A DNA stretch of 64,000 bases, from positions 55,220 through 119,219 of the forward strand of contig URCJ01000001.1 in the NCBI GenBank assembly GCA_900546285.1, written 5' to 3'. The stretch is from an uncultured Solobacterium sp. (GTDB taxonomy: Bacteria > Bacillota_I > Bacilli_A > Erysipelotrichales > Erysipelotrichaceae). Made by a program: the position numbers and the translations under genes. Numbering within the stretch: the stretch's first letter is position 1; each line of letters starts with the position of its first letter. Positions 34,790-43,958 of this stretch are shown one piece after another. Below the pieces are notes generated by a model. That model was not told the DNA's origin. It was given only the letters and a program-made list of their open reading frames with translations, and searched no databases.

Positions 34790-35290
34790 ATGACTTTTGA
34801 TATTCAAGGTGTACTATTTCCCAATTGGATCACGATGCTTGTCCAGCTTTGTTCAACGCTGGTTCTATTTTTACTTTGTAAAAAGTTATTATGGAAGCCT
34901 GCTAGAGATATTCTAGCTAAAAGAAGAGATAAGATGAATGAAAATCTTATGTCTTCACAAAAGTTAAGAGAAGATGCTTCTGCTGAACTTGATAAGGCTA
35001 AGGAAGAATTGGAACATGCTCGTAACAGATCTGGTGAAATAGTTGAGAGTGCTCGTAAAGAGGCTGAAAATCTAAGGGCTGAGATTGTTAATAAGGCTAA
35101 TAGTGAGGCTAGTGCTAAGTTGGCTTTGGCTGATAAGGAAATCGAACAAAAAGAAAGGGATGCTCAAGATAGAATCCACGATGAAATGGTCGATGTTGCG
35201 ATGGCTGCTGTTAGTAAACTTATGCAAGATAAAGCTACTTCTAGCGATGATAAGAAGGCTATTGAAGACTTTATTGGAGAGAAGAAATGA
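34790..35290 (+). CDS. atpF: ATP synthase subunit b
   Basis: 166 aa. One N-terminal membrane helix (MLVQLCSTLVLFLLCKKLLW), then a long charged coiled coil forming the peripheral stalk. Its end overlaps atpH by the ATGA tetranucleotide. Confidence 0.93.
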   Translation: MTFDIQGVLFPNWITMLVQLCSTLVLFLLCKKLLWKPARDILAKRRDKMNENLMSSQKLREDASAELDKAKEELEHARNRSGEIVESARKEAENLRAEIVNKANSEASAKLALADKEIEQKERDAQDRIHDEMVDVAMAAVSKLMQDKATSSDDKKAIEDFIGEKK

Positions 35291-35832
35291 GTGTTTTAGC
35301 TAAGCGTTATGGTGAAGGACTTTTCTCTTTAGCACTTGAAAAAAATAAGGTAGCTGAATATAAGGAACAAATTGATTTTGTTAAGATAACTTTTGATGAA
35401 TCTAATGTGCTTCCTTTTATAAAAAGCTATAAGGTTTCTAAAGAGGAGAAAAAAGATCTTGTCAAGAATGCATTTGATAAGCATGTAGATCAATATGTCT
35501 TGAATTTCTTATTCTTGCTTATTGATAAAGATCGCATGGTTTATTATGATGACATTTTTGATGAATTTCATAAGCTTTGTAACGAACAATTAAAGATAAA
35601 AGAAGGCATTATTGAAACGGCTAGAGAACTAGATGAAGAGTCAATTAAGAAACTTGAGAAAGCCTTAAGTGATGGTGAATATACTGTTGTTCTTAAGCCA
35701 AAAATCAATAAGGACCTTATTTCAGGTTTCCGTGTGACTATTGAAGAAAAGGTAATCGATAACACGATGAAACAAAGGATTAAACAGATGGAAGAGATTT
35801 TAAAGAGAAAGGATGGTGTCTATGGAGCTTAA
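35287..35832 (+). CDS. atpH: ATP synthase subunit delta
   Basis: 181 aa, OSCP/delta family: ALAKRYGEGLFSLA-like start, and C-terminal DLISGFRVTIEEKVIDNTMKQR before the end. Joins the stalk to the F1 head. The C terminus overlaps the atpA start by 11 nt. Confidence 0.93.
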   Translation: MSVLAKRYGEGLFSLALEKNKVAEYKEQIDFVKITFDESNVLPFIKSYKVSKEEKKDLVKNAFDKHVDQYVLNFLFLLIDKDRMVYYDDIFDEFHKLCNEQLKIKEGIIETARELDEESIKKLEKALSDGEYTVVLKPKINKDLISGFRVTIEEKVIDNTMKQRIKQMEEILKRKDGVYGA

Positions 35833-37342
35833 GGCAAGTGAAATTAGTGCTTTAATTAAGAAACAAATTGAGAATTATAGTGCTGAAATTAAAGCCGACG
35901 ATGTAGGTACTATCGTTAAAATTGGTGATGGTATTGCCATTATCCAAGGACTTGAAAATGCCATGTCTAGTGAACTTTTGGAGTTTCCAGGTGGCGTATA
36001 TGGAATGGTCCTAAATCTTGAGGAAGATAGTGTTGGTGCGGTTTTACTTGGTGATGATACTAATATCAAAGAAAATGATGAAGTAAAAAGAACTGGTAGA
36101 ATCGTTGAAGTTCCAGTAGGCGATGAGATGCTTGGTAGAGTTGTAAATGCTCTAGGACAAGCAATCGATGGTAAGGAACCTATTAACGCTAAGAAGTTTC
36201 GTCCTGTAGAAAGAGTTGCTCCTGGTGTTATGACTCGTAAGTCAGTATGCCAACCTCTTATGACAGGTTTGAAGGTTGTTGACTCAATGATTCCTATTGG
36301 TAAGGGTCAAAGAGAATTGATCATCGGTGATAGACAAACTGGTAAGACAGCTATCGCAACTGATGCGATTATCAACCAAAAGGGTAAGAATGTAAATTGT
36401 ATTTATGTTGCCATTGGTCAAAAGGCAAGTACAGTTGCTCAAATTAGTGAAAAGTTAAGACAACACGGTGCTATGGAATATACAACTATTGTATGTGCTA
36501 GTGCTAGTGAACTTGCTCCACTTCAATATCTTGCACCTTATGCAGGTTGTGCTATTGGTGAAGAGTGGATGGAACAAGGCAAGGATGTCTTAATCGTATA
36601 TGATGACTTAAGTAAGCATGCGGTAGCTTATCGTACAATGTCTTTACTATTACGTCGTCCTCCAGGTAGAGAAGCTTATCCCGGCGATGTTTTCTACTTG
36701 CATTCAAGATTGCTTGAAAGAGCTGCTAAGTTGTCTGATGAATTAGGTGGTGGTTCATTAACTGCCTTACCTATTATTGAAACTCAAGCAGGTGATATTT
36801 CTGCATATATCCCAACTAATGTAATTTCAATTACTGATGGTCAGATTTTCTTACAAACAGAATTATTCAATTCAGGTGTAAGACCTGCAGTTGATTCTGG
36901 TCTTTCTGTAAGTAGAGTAGGTAGTGCTGCTCAAACTAAGGCTATGAAGGCTGTATCAAGTTCATTAAAGCTTGATTTAGCTCAATACCATGAATTATTA
37001 TCATTTGCACAATTTGGTAGTGATTTGGATGCAGCTACTAAGGCTACTATTGAAAAGGGTGCTCGTTTAACTGAACTACTTAAACAAGCACAATATTCAC
37101 CTCTTTCAATGAGTGAACAAGTATTATCTTTATTTGCAGCTAAGTATGGTTTCTTAAAGGAACTTCCTATTGAAAAAGTAAGAGACTTTGAAACTTATAT
37201 GCTTAAGACTTATAAGGAAAAGTATAGTGATCTTGTTAAGGAGATTGAAGAGAAACAAATTTTATCTGATGAGCTAGTTGCTAAGTTGAAAGATGCTACT
37301 GCTGCTATCTTAAAAGATTATAAAGAAATTTATGGTGCTTAA
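35822..37342 (+). CDS. atpA: ATP synthase subunit alpha
   Basis: 506 aa. Nucleotide-binding P-loop GDRQTGKTAIA (about residue 169), VYDDLSKHAVAYR, and RPPGREAYPGDVFYLHSRLLER. The non-catalytic F1 subunit. The start at 35822 has AAAGGA at good spacing; an earlier in-frame ATG (35813) does not. Confidence 0.97.
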   Translation: MELKASEISALIKKQIENYSAEIKADDVGTIVKIGDGIAIIQGLENAMSSELLEFPGGVYGMVLNLEEDSVGAVLLGDDTNIKENDEVKRTGRIVEVPVGDEMLGRVVNALGQAIDGKEPINAKKFRPVERVAPGVMTRKSVCQPLMTGLKVVDSMIPIGKGQRELIIGDRQTGKTAIATDAIINQKGKNVNCIYVAIGQKASTVAQISEKLRQHGAMEYTTIVCASASELAPLQYLAPYAGCAIGEEWMEQGKDVLIVYDDLSKHAVAYRTMSLLLRRPPGREAYPGDVFYLHSRLLERAAKLSDELGGGSLTALPIIETQAGDISAYIPTNVISITDGQIFLQTELFNSGVRPAVDSGLSVSRVGSAAQTKAMKAVSSSLKLDLAQYHELLSFAQFGSDLDAATKATIEKGARLTELLKQAQYSPLSMSEQVLSLFAAKYGFLKELPIEKVRDFETYMLKTYKEKYSDLVKEIEEKQILSDELVAKLKDATAAILKDYKEIYGA

Positions 37343-37344
37343 TT

Positions 37345-38184
37345 ATGGCAGGAAATAAAGCAGCTATTAAATCTAGAATTAAGTCAATTAATTCTACTAA
37401 GAAGATCACTGGTGCCATGGAACTTATTTCTAATGTCAAATTGACAAAGAATCGTTCTTTGATGCTTAAGAATAGAGCCTATGCAGGTGCTTTGGAAGAT
37501 ATGGTTGCGAATATGCTTAGTGGTGAGATGATTAGTGAAAATGATTATCTAACTATTAAGGATGCCAAAGAAAAATTATATTTTGTGTTTACAAGTGATA
37601 TGGGCTTGTGTGGTGGTTACAACATCAACATTGAAAAGCTTATTAAAGAGACTGTTTCTAAAGATGACTATATTATCTTTATTGGAAACAAGAACTATGC
37701 TTCTATTAAAAAACTTGGCTATAACATCATTAATGAGATGACAAGCTCAGATACTGCCGATTATATGCTTATTAAAGAATATGCAGATAAGGCATTAGAG
37801 ATGTATCGCTTGAACAAGATTAATTCAATTAATGTTATCTACACTTGTTTTGTCAACAACATCAACTTTAAGACTACTGTGTTCTCAGTGTTGCCGGGTG
37901 AAAAGAAGGATGATGAAAAAAGAGAATATAAGCAGATTGAATTTGAACCAAGTGCGGATGAAATCCTTAAGGATTTAATTCCGATGATGGTTGAGAGTCA
38001 AATCTATTCAAAGTATCTTGAGTCTAAGACAAGTGAACATGGTAATCGTCGTTTTGCGATGGAGAATGCAACTGATAACGCTAATGAGCTTACAGATAAC
38101 TTATTGTTAGCTTATAACCAGGCAAGACAGGCCGCAATTACTCAGGAGATTACTGAGATTGTTTCTGGCGCTGATGCCCTATAG
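37345..38184 (+). CDS. atpG: ATP synthase subunit gamma
   Basis: 279 aa. Central rotor shaft: N-terminal RIKSINSTKKITGAMELIS and C-terminal RRFAMENATDNANELTDNL helices are the family hallmarks, with SDMGLCGGYNINI in the core. Lies 2 nt after atpA. Confidence 0.96.
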   Translation: MAGNKAAIKSRIKSINSTKKITGAMELISNVKLTKNRSLMLKNRAYAGALEDMVANMLSGEMISENDYLTIKDAKEKLYFVFTSDMGLCGGYNINIEKLIKETVSKDDYIIFIGNKNYASIKKLGYNIINEMTSSDTADYMLIKEYADKALEMYRLNKINSINVIYTCFVNNINFKTTVFSVLPGEKKDDEKREYKQIEFEPSADEILKDLIPMMVESQIYSKYLESKTSEHGNRRFAMENATDNANELTDNLLLAYNQARQAAITQEITEIVSGADAL

Positions 38185-38193
38185 GAGAAATAA

Positions 38194-39594
38194 ATGGAAA
38201 ATATTGGAAAAGTAGTACAAATTATTGGTCCGGTAATTGACGTTCGCTTTAGTGGTGATAATTTACCTAATCTTCATAATGCGATCAAGATCGAAAAGGG
38301 AGATGGTACTTACCTTACAGTTGAAGTAGCTCAACACGTTGGTGATGATGTTGTTAGAACTATTTCAATGGGAGCTACTGATGGATTTGTTCGTGGTGCT
38401 AAGGCTATCGACACAGGAAGTCCTATTTCAGTTCCAGTTGGTGATGCAGTACTAGGTAGAATGTTTAATGTCTTGGGTGATCCAATTGATGGCTTAGGTG
38501 AGGTTGTTACTGATAAGTATATGCCAATTCACCGTAATGCGCCTTCTTTTGATGAACAAAAGACAAGTGCCGAGATTTTAGAAACAGGTATTAAAGTTAT
38601 TGACTTACTATGTCCTTATGCAAGAGGCGGTAAGATTGGTCTATTCGGTGGTGCCGGTGTTGGTAAGACCGTATTGATGCAAGAATTAATCCACAATATT
38701 GCGACTGAACATGGTGGTCGTTCTGTTGTTGCTGGTGTTGGTGAAAGAACAAGAGAAGGCAACGACATGTATTTTGAAATGAAAGAATCAGGAGTTCTTG
38801 ATAAGACTGTACTGGTTTATGGTCAGATGAATGAACCACCTGGTGCTAGAATGAGAGTTGCCCTAAGTGGATTAACTATGGCTGAATATTTCAGAGATGA
38901 AGAGAAACAAGATGTTCTATTATTCATCGATAACATCTTTAGATTCACTCAAGCAGGTAGTGAGGTTTCTGCGCTTCTTGGCCGTATGCCAAGTGCTGTA
39001 GGTTACCAACCAACTCTAGCTACTGAAATGGGACAATTACAAGAAAGAATCACTTCTACAAAAGAGGGTTCTATCACTTCAGTACAAGCAATCTATGTTC
39101 CAGCTGATGACTTGACTGACCCAGCTCCAGCTACAACTTTCTCACATCTAGATGCTAAGACAGTTCTAGATAGAGGTATTGCAGCCCTAGGTATCTATCC
39201 AGCTGTTGACCCGCTTGAATCAAGTTCAAGAATGCTTGATCCACTAATTGTAGGTGAGGAACACTATAAGGTTGCCAGAGGCGTTCAAGAATTACTTCAA
39301 AGATATAAAGAGTTACAAGATATTATCGCAATCCTAGGTATGGATGAATTATCTGAGGAAGATAAGATTATTGTAAATCGTGCTAGAAGAGCTCGTAACT
39401 TCTTGTCTCAACCTTTCTCTGTAGCTACTCAATTCTCAGGTCTTGAGGGTAAGTATGTTAAGATTGAGGATACCGTTAGAAGCTTCAAGGAACTTCTTGA
39501 AGGTAAGTATGATGATCTTCCAGAACTTGCTTTCATGTCTGTAGGGGCTATTGAAGAAGTAAGAGAAAAAGCTAAGGTACTTTCAAATGATTAA
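38194..39594 (+). CDS. atpD: ATP synthase subunit beta
   Basis: 466 aa, catalytic F1 subunit. P-loop GGAGVGKTVLM (about residue 151), catalytic Glu in GERTREGNDMY, Walker B VLLFIDNIFRFTQAG and SALLGRMPSAVGYQPTL. AGGAG ribosome binding site; the end overlaps atpC. Confidence 0.98.
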   Translation: MENIGKVVQIIGPVIDVRFSGDNLPNLHNAIKIEKGDGTYLTVEVAQHVGDDVVRTISMGATDGFVRGAKAIDTGSPISVPVGDAVLGRMFNVLGDPIDGLGEVVTDKYMPIHRNAPSFDEQKTSAEILETGIKVIDLLCPYARGGKIGLFGGAGVGKTVLMQELIHNIATEHGGRSVVAGVGERTREGNDMYFEMKESGVLDKTVLVYGQMNEPPGARMRVALSGLTMAEYFRDEEKQDVLLFIDNIFRFTQAGSEVSALLGRMPSAVGYQPTLATEMGQLQERITSTKEGSITSVQAIYVPADDLTDPAPATTFSHLDAKTVLDRGIAALGIYPAVDPLESSSRMLDPLIVGEEHYKVARGVQELLQRYKELQDIIAILGMDELSEEDKIIVNRARRARNFLSQPFSVATQFSGLEGKYVKIEDTVRSFKELLEGKYDDLPELAFMSVGAIEEVREKAKVLSND

Positions 39595-39976
39595 GGGTCA
39601 AATCGTAACTCCTCATGGTTTATATAAGGAGTTTGAGACGCCTTTTATCAATATCACTTCTAAGGATGGCGAAAGAGGTATCCTAGAACATCATATTCCT
39701 GTTTGTTTCATGTTGGATATTGGAAAACTAGAGACTAATGAAAATGGTGAGGATAAGGTCTATGCCATCAATGGTGGTATGTTCTATTTTGAGAAGGGTG
39801 TCGCTAATATTCTAGTTGATACTATTGAGTCAAAAGAAGAGATTGACCTTAATAGAGCTATCGCAAGTAAGGATCGTTCATTGGAAAGAATCGAAAAGAA
39901 GGATCCAAACCTTGACTTGAAGCGTGCTGAATTAGCTTTAAGAAGAGCTATGAATCGTATTAAAATTGCATCTTAG
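39587..39976 (+). CDS. atpC: ATP synthase subunit epsilon
   Basis: 129 aa. N-terminal beta sandwich (VTPHGLYKEFE, GILEHHIPVCFML, YAINGGMFYFEKG) and a C-terminal two-helix tail that regulates F1. It starts 8 nt inside atpD and closes the operon at a strong terminator. Confidence 0.92.
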   Translation: MIKGQIVTPHGLYKEFETPFINITSKDGERGILEHHIPVCFMLDIGKLETNENGEDKVYAINGGMFYFEKGVANILVDTIESKEEIDLNRAIASKDRSLERIEKKDPNLDLKRAELALRRAMNRIKIAS

Positions 39977-39991
39977 GATGCAATTTTTTTT
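39964..39991 (+). terminator. Terminator of the ATP synthase operon
   Basis: 9-bp stem AATTGCATC / GATGCAATT with loop TTAG overlapping the atpC stop codon, then a run of T. Confidence 0.92.
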
Positions 39992-40065
39992 ATAATTTGC
40001 TTGATTTTCATAATTTAAAAGGAATACTTGCTAAATTTTAAAATCGATGTCTTTATAATACAAAA

Positions 40066-40145
40066 TAAGTTTTTAAAAACCTAAAAATATATTGACATTA
40101 AGTTTTTAAAAACCTATACTGTAATTGTAAGTTTTAAAAAACTTA
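40066..40145 (+). promoter_or_regulatory. Restriction-island promoter with three palindromic operators
   Basis: Promoter TTGACA (40092) - 17 nt - TATACT (40115). Operator TAAGTTTTTAAAAACCTA occurs exactly at 40066-40083 and 40099-40116. A more symmetric variant TAAGTTTTAAAAAACTTA lies at 40128-40145. Copy 2 fills the -35/-10 spacer, copy 1 lies upstream, and copy 3 covers the start region. A dimeric repressor binding here would shut the promoter cooperatively. Spacings are 33 and 29 bp. Which protein binds is not known. Confidence 0.75.
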
Positions 40146-40161
40146 AAAAGGAGACATAAAT

Positions 40162-41853
40162 ATGCTTAACTCTAATTTTCAATACAATATGAATCAGTTG
40201 ATGAAGGAATCGGAACAGCCATATATTAGATATGATTGTGATAAAAGTTCAATGGTACTATGTTGCTTTTTACTTTGGGCTAAAAAGCAAAATGATTCAT
40301 CTAATAACGAATTAATAATGGAAATCATCAAAAATTTAAATTTAAAAAAAGAATTTGATTTAGCGAAATTTGAGTCACTATACGAATATAGTGTTGAAGA
40401 TTGCATTGTGACAATTAAAGAAATAATTAATTTAAATAATAACGATTATGAAGACGCAGTATTTTCTGGTTCTGCTTCGTTAAATGAATTAGTGATTGAT
40501 CTGTTGAATTTAAAGTCGAATGAATCGTTTTGTGATTTTGGTAGCGGAGATGGCAGATTTTTATCACTTGTTGCAACTGATGCTAATAATAAAAAAATCA
40601 ATTGTACTTATACAGGATATGAAGTATCAATCAAGCAAGTCTTAATATCCAAATGTTTGATGAAAGTACTAGGAGTTGAAGCAGAAATCATCAATCGCGA
40701 TTATGCAAGAGAGAAAATTGAGAATCAATTTGATAAAGCATATCTATTCCCACCTTTTGGTTTGCGTTATTCTATTGCTGAATGGGAGTCTTTAAAAGGA
40801 GAGTTTGGCAGACTTTTTACATCTAGAAGTGAAACTGAACTGTTATATTTATTAAAAGTATTTAAAAATATTAAGGAAAATGGAAAACTCATTGTTGTTC
40901 TTCCACAAGGAGTTGGATTTAGAAGCAGTGGTGTAGCGGTTCGAGAATATCTATTAGAGAACAATTTTGTAGAAGGAATTATATCGTTGCCAGCAAAGGT
41001 ATTGACTAGAATATCAATACCTGTTGATTTATGGATTTTGACTAAAGAAACACAAAAAGAAAAAGGTGTTAAGATGTTAGATGCTACAAATATGATTGTT
41101 GAGTCTAAGTCTAAATTCAATGTCGAATTGGATACTAAAGGAATTTTAGAAGCATATTATAAAAACGCAAGACATGTATTTTTAAAAGATATAAAGGAGA
41201 ACGAATATTCTTTATCAATTGGAATATATGAAACTTCTAAATTAATGAGCAAAATTTCTAATCCAGTACGAATCGGTGATGTTTGCAGTATCGAAAAGGG
41301 TTCGCAATATACAATATCTAAATTCAAGGATCAAATTTCAAGCACACCTACAGAGTATCAACTATTAGCTTCCATAAATATTCAAGATGGTATTGTTGAG
41401 TATGATTCGTTGACGTATATAAAGCCAGATCAAAAATTATTGAAATTTAAATTAGAAGAAGGAGATATTGTTATTACAACAAAATCAACTGTTGTTAAGA
41501 CGTTTGTTGCAAATGATTTACCAGACAGAAACATTATTGTTACTGGTGGAATGATAATATTAAGACCTAATACAATAAAAGTAAATCCAACTTATATAAA
41601 AATGTTTTTAGATTCTTCGATTGGTAAAAATGAATTTAAATCAATAATTAAGGGAACAACGATAGGTTTTATTCCATTCAATGATTTTAAAGAGAAAATG
41701 ATTATTTCTTGCCCTTCTTTGGACAAACAAAATAAGCTTGCGGAGCAATATAACAATACATTGTGGACTATTAATACTTTAACCAAACAACTGGAAGATT
41801 CGAAAGCTAAGCTAGGAAACATTTTTGAGGAATCGTTGAGTGAGGATGATTGA
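40162..41853 (+). CDS. HsdM-like N6 DNA methylase fused to a specificity domain, altered catalytic motif
   Basis: 563 aa. Residues ~100-330 resemble a type I N6-adenine methylase: SAM loop CDFGSGDG (about 124-131) and TGYEVS. The catalytic motif IV, normally NPPF/Y, reads FPPF (196-199): the Asn/Asp that holds the adenine amino group is replaced by Phe. Residues ~380-563 resemble an HsdS target-recognition domain with a C-terminal coiled coil. It may therefore bind DNA without methylating it, or act on the true HsdM/HsdS encoded next. First gene of the island, behind the triple-operator promoter with an AAGGAG ribosome binding site. Confidence 0.75.
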   Translation: MLNSNFQYNMNQLMKESEQPYIRYDCDKSSMVLCCFLLWAKKQNDSSNNELIMEIIKNLNLKKEFDLAKFESLYEYSVEDCIVTIKEIINLNNNDYEDAVFSGSASLNELVIDLLNLKSNESFCDFGSGDGRFLSLVATDANNKKINCTYTGYEVSIKQVLISKCLMKVLGVEAEIINRDYAREKIENQFDKAYLFPPFGLRYSIAEWESLKGEFGRLFTSRSETELLYLLKVFKNIKENGKLIVVLPQGVGFRSSGVAVREYLLENNFVEGIISLPAKVLTRISIPVDLWILTKETQKEKGVKMLDATNMIVESKSKFNVELDTKGILEAYYKNARHVFLKDIKENEYSLSIGIYETSKLMSKISNPVRIGDVCSIEKGSQYTISKFKDQISSTPTEYQLLASINIQDGIVEYDSLTYIKPDQKLLKFKLEEGDIVITTKSTVVKTFVANDLPDRNIIVTGGMIILRPNTIKVNPTYIKMFLDSSIGKNEFKSIIKGTTIGFIPFNDFKEKMIISCPSLDKQNKLAEQYNNTLWTINTLTKQLEDSKAKLGNIFEESLSEDD

Positions 41854-41854
41854 T

Positions 41855-42376
41855 ATGGGATACACGTATAAAGATAAGTCTTGTATTTTGCAAAGAATAA
41901 TTGATAAAGTAACAAAAGAAATATTCAATGCATCAAATGATTTAGAAATAGATGATATTATGGCCAAATACGGCATAATGTTAGAAGAATCTATAGTGCC
42001 CATTAATAAAAGAACTTCAATGATTTTGGTGCTCGGAGCTTTACAAGGGAAGAAGTCAGGATATCAATTGATAGCAAAAAAGCTATGTATTTCTGAGCAA
42101 AACATTCAATTTATTGATGACTACTCAAAGATGGACACTTTTAATGCAGAACAATTAAGATATTCAGATAAGTATTCAGATATTATTATTGGAGCGACTC
42201 CGCATAGCATGAAAAACAAGGGTGATTTTAGCAGTGTTATTACTATGATTGAAAATAATCCTAAAGAGTATCCAAAACTATTAAAAGCGGTTGCAAACAA
42301 TTCACTAAAAATAACCAATAGTAATTTTAAAGAATTGTTAAAACAAACCAGATACTATCAAGAGGTGATTGTGTAG
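41855..42376 (+). CDS. Unknown protein in the type I restriction island
   Basis: 173 aa, no family recognised. Predicted alpha/beta: MILVLGALQGKKSGYQLIAKKL then IQFIDDYSKMDTFN and SDIIIGATPHSMKNKGDFSS, the last looking like a ligand-binding loop of a Rossmann-like fold. The start follows GAGTGAGG and lies one base after the upstream stop, so the two are co-translated. It could be a regulator of the island (though no helix-turn-helix is evident) or a partner of the altered methylase. Confidence 0.5.
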   Translation: MGYTYKDKSCILQRIIDKVTKEIFNASNDLEIDDIMAKYGIMLEESIVPINKRTSMILVLGALQGKKSGYQLIAKKLCISEQNIQFIDDYSKMDTFNAEQLRYSDKYSDIIIGATPHSMKNKGDFSSVITMIENNPKEYPKLLKAVANNSLKITNSNFKELLKQTRYYQEVIV

Positions 42377-42449
42377 GATATAATTTAAAAGATTTATGAC
42401 TATTTTGTCGATATAATCAATAATGAAGTTAAAAGAAAGGATAATTAAT

Positions 42450-43958
42450 ATGCCAGAAAAAACAAATGCAAATATAGGATTTGAAAAAGAGTTATGGGAT
42501 GCTGCTTGTGTTCTCTGGGGACATATACCAGCTGCAGAATATCGTAAAGTGTTAGTTGGTTTAATATTTTTAAGATATATCTCTAGTGCTTTTGAAAAAA
42601 GATACAACGAGCTATTGAATGAAGGTGAAGGTTTCGAAGATGACAGAGATGCTTACTCGGAGAAAAATGTTTTCTTTGTTCCAAAGGATGCTAGATGGGA
42701 AACAATTGCAAAAGCTGCTCATACACCTGAAATTGGCGTAGTGTTGGATAATGCAATGCGTGAGATAGAAAAAGAAAATCCAACATTAAAAAACGTATTA
42801 CCTAAGAATTATGCTAGTCCAGATTTAGATAAAACTGTATTAGGCCAAGTTGTTGATATTTTTACCAATAAAATCAAGATGGAAAGCAATGGATCAGATG
42901 AGGATTTATTAGGAAGAACATATGAATATTGTATTGCACAATTTGCTTCAAAAGAAGGGAAGGATGGCGGAGAATTCTATACGCCTGCAAGTATTGTTAG
43001 GACCCTTGTTGAGATATTAAAACCATTTGAAAATTGTCGTGTTTATGATCCTGCTTGTGGTTCTGGAGGCATGTTTGTTCAAAGTGCTAAATTTATAGAA
43101 GCTCACAACGGGAAAAGAGGGGCTATTTCTGTTTATGGACAAGAAGCAAACTCCGACACTTGGAAAATGGCGAAAATGAATATGGCAATTAGAGGAATCG
43201 ATGCTGATTTTGGTCCATATCATGCAGATACCTTTACTAAGGACTTACACCCAACATTAAAAGCGGACTTTGTATTAGCTAATCCACCTTTTAATTATCA
43301 TCCTTGGAACCAAGAAAAATTAATAGAGGATAAGCGTTGGAAATATGGTACACCACCAGCGAATAACGCTAACTTTGCATGGATACAACATATGATTTAT
43401 CATTTGGCTCCTAATGGAAAAATTGGTTTGGTTTTAGCAAACGGTGCACTATCATCTCAAACTGGTGGAGAAGGAGAAATCCGAAAGAAAATTATTGAAG
43501 ATGACTTGATTGAAGGAATTATTTCGATGCCAACTCAATTGTTCTATAGTGTAACTATACCTGTTACTCTTTGGTTTATTTCAAAGAATAAAAAACAAAA
43601 AGAAAAAACTGTTTTTATAGATGCTAGAAAAATGGGACATATGGTTGATAGAACGCATAGAGATTTGTCAGATGATGATATCAAACTATTGGGAGATACA
43701 TTTGTGGCTTTCCAAGAAGGTACTTTGGAAGATCAAAAGGGATTTTGTTCAGTAAAAACAATAGAAGATATTGCTAAACAAGATTATATTCTTACTCCAG
43801 GCAGATATGTTGGGATTGAAGATACTAACGAAGATGATGAACCGTTCGATGAAAAAATGACTAGATTAACATCCGAATTATCAGAAATGTTCGCTAAATC
43901 ACACGAATTAGAAGATGAAATTCGCAAGAAGCTGGGGGCGATAGGGTATGAAATATAA
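42450..43958 (+). CDS. hsdM: Type I restriction-modification system, methylase subunit
   Basis: 502 aa from the ATG behind AAAGGA. N-terminal HsdM helical domain, then SAM motif YDPACGSGGMF (about 199-209) and intact catalytic motif IV NPPF (278-281). Methylates adenine in the host target as part of M2S and of the restriction complex R2M2S. Followed by hsdS with an 11-nt overlap. Unlike the first methylase of the island it looks fully active. Confidence 0.95.
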   Translation: MPEKTNANIGFEKELWDAACVLWGHIPAAEYRKVLVGLIFLRYISSAFEKRYNELLNEGEGFEDDRDAYSEKNVFFVPKDARWETIAKAAHTPEIGVVLDNAMREIEKENPTLKNVLPKNYASPDLDKTVLGQVVDIFTNKIKMESNGSDEDLLGRTYEYCIAQFASKEGKDGGEFYTPASIVRTLVEILKPFENCRVYDPACGSGGMFVQSAKFIEAHNGKRGAISVYGQEANSDTWKMAKMNMAIRGIDADFGPYHADTFTKDLHPTLKADFVLANPPFNYHPWNQEKLIEDKRWKYGTPPANNANFAWIQHMIYHLAPNGKIGLVLANGALSSQTGGEGEIRKKIIEDDLIEGIISMPTQLFYSVTIPVTLWFISKNKKQKEKTVFIDARKMGHMVDRTHRDLSDDDIKLLGDTFVAFQEGTLEDQKGFCSVKTIEDIAKQDYILTPGRYVGIEDTNEDDEPFDEKMTRLTSELSEMFAKSHELEDEIRKKLGAIGYEI

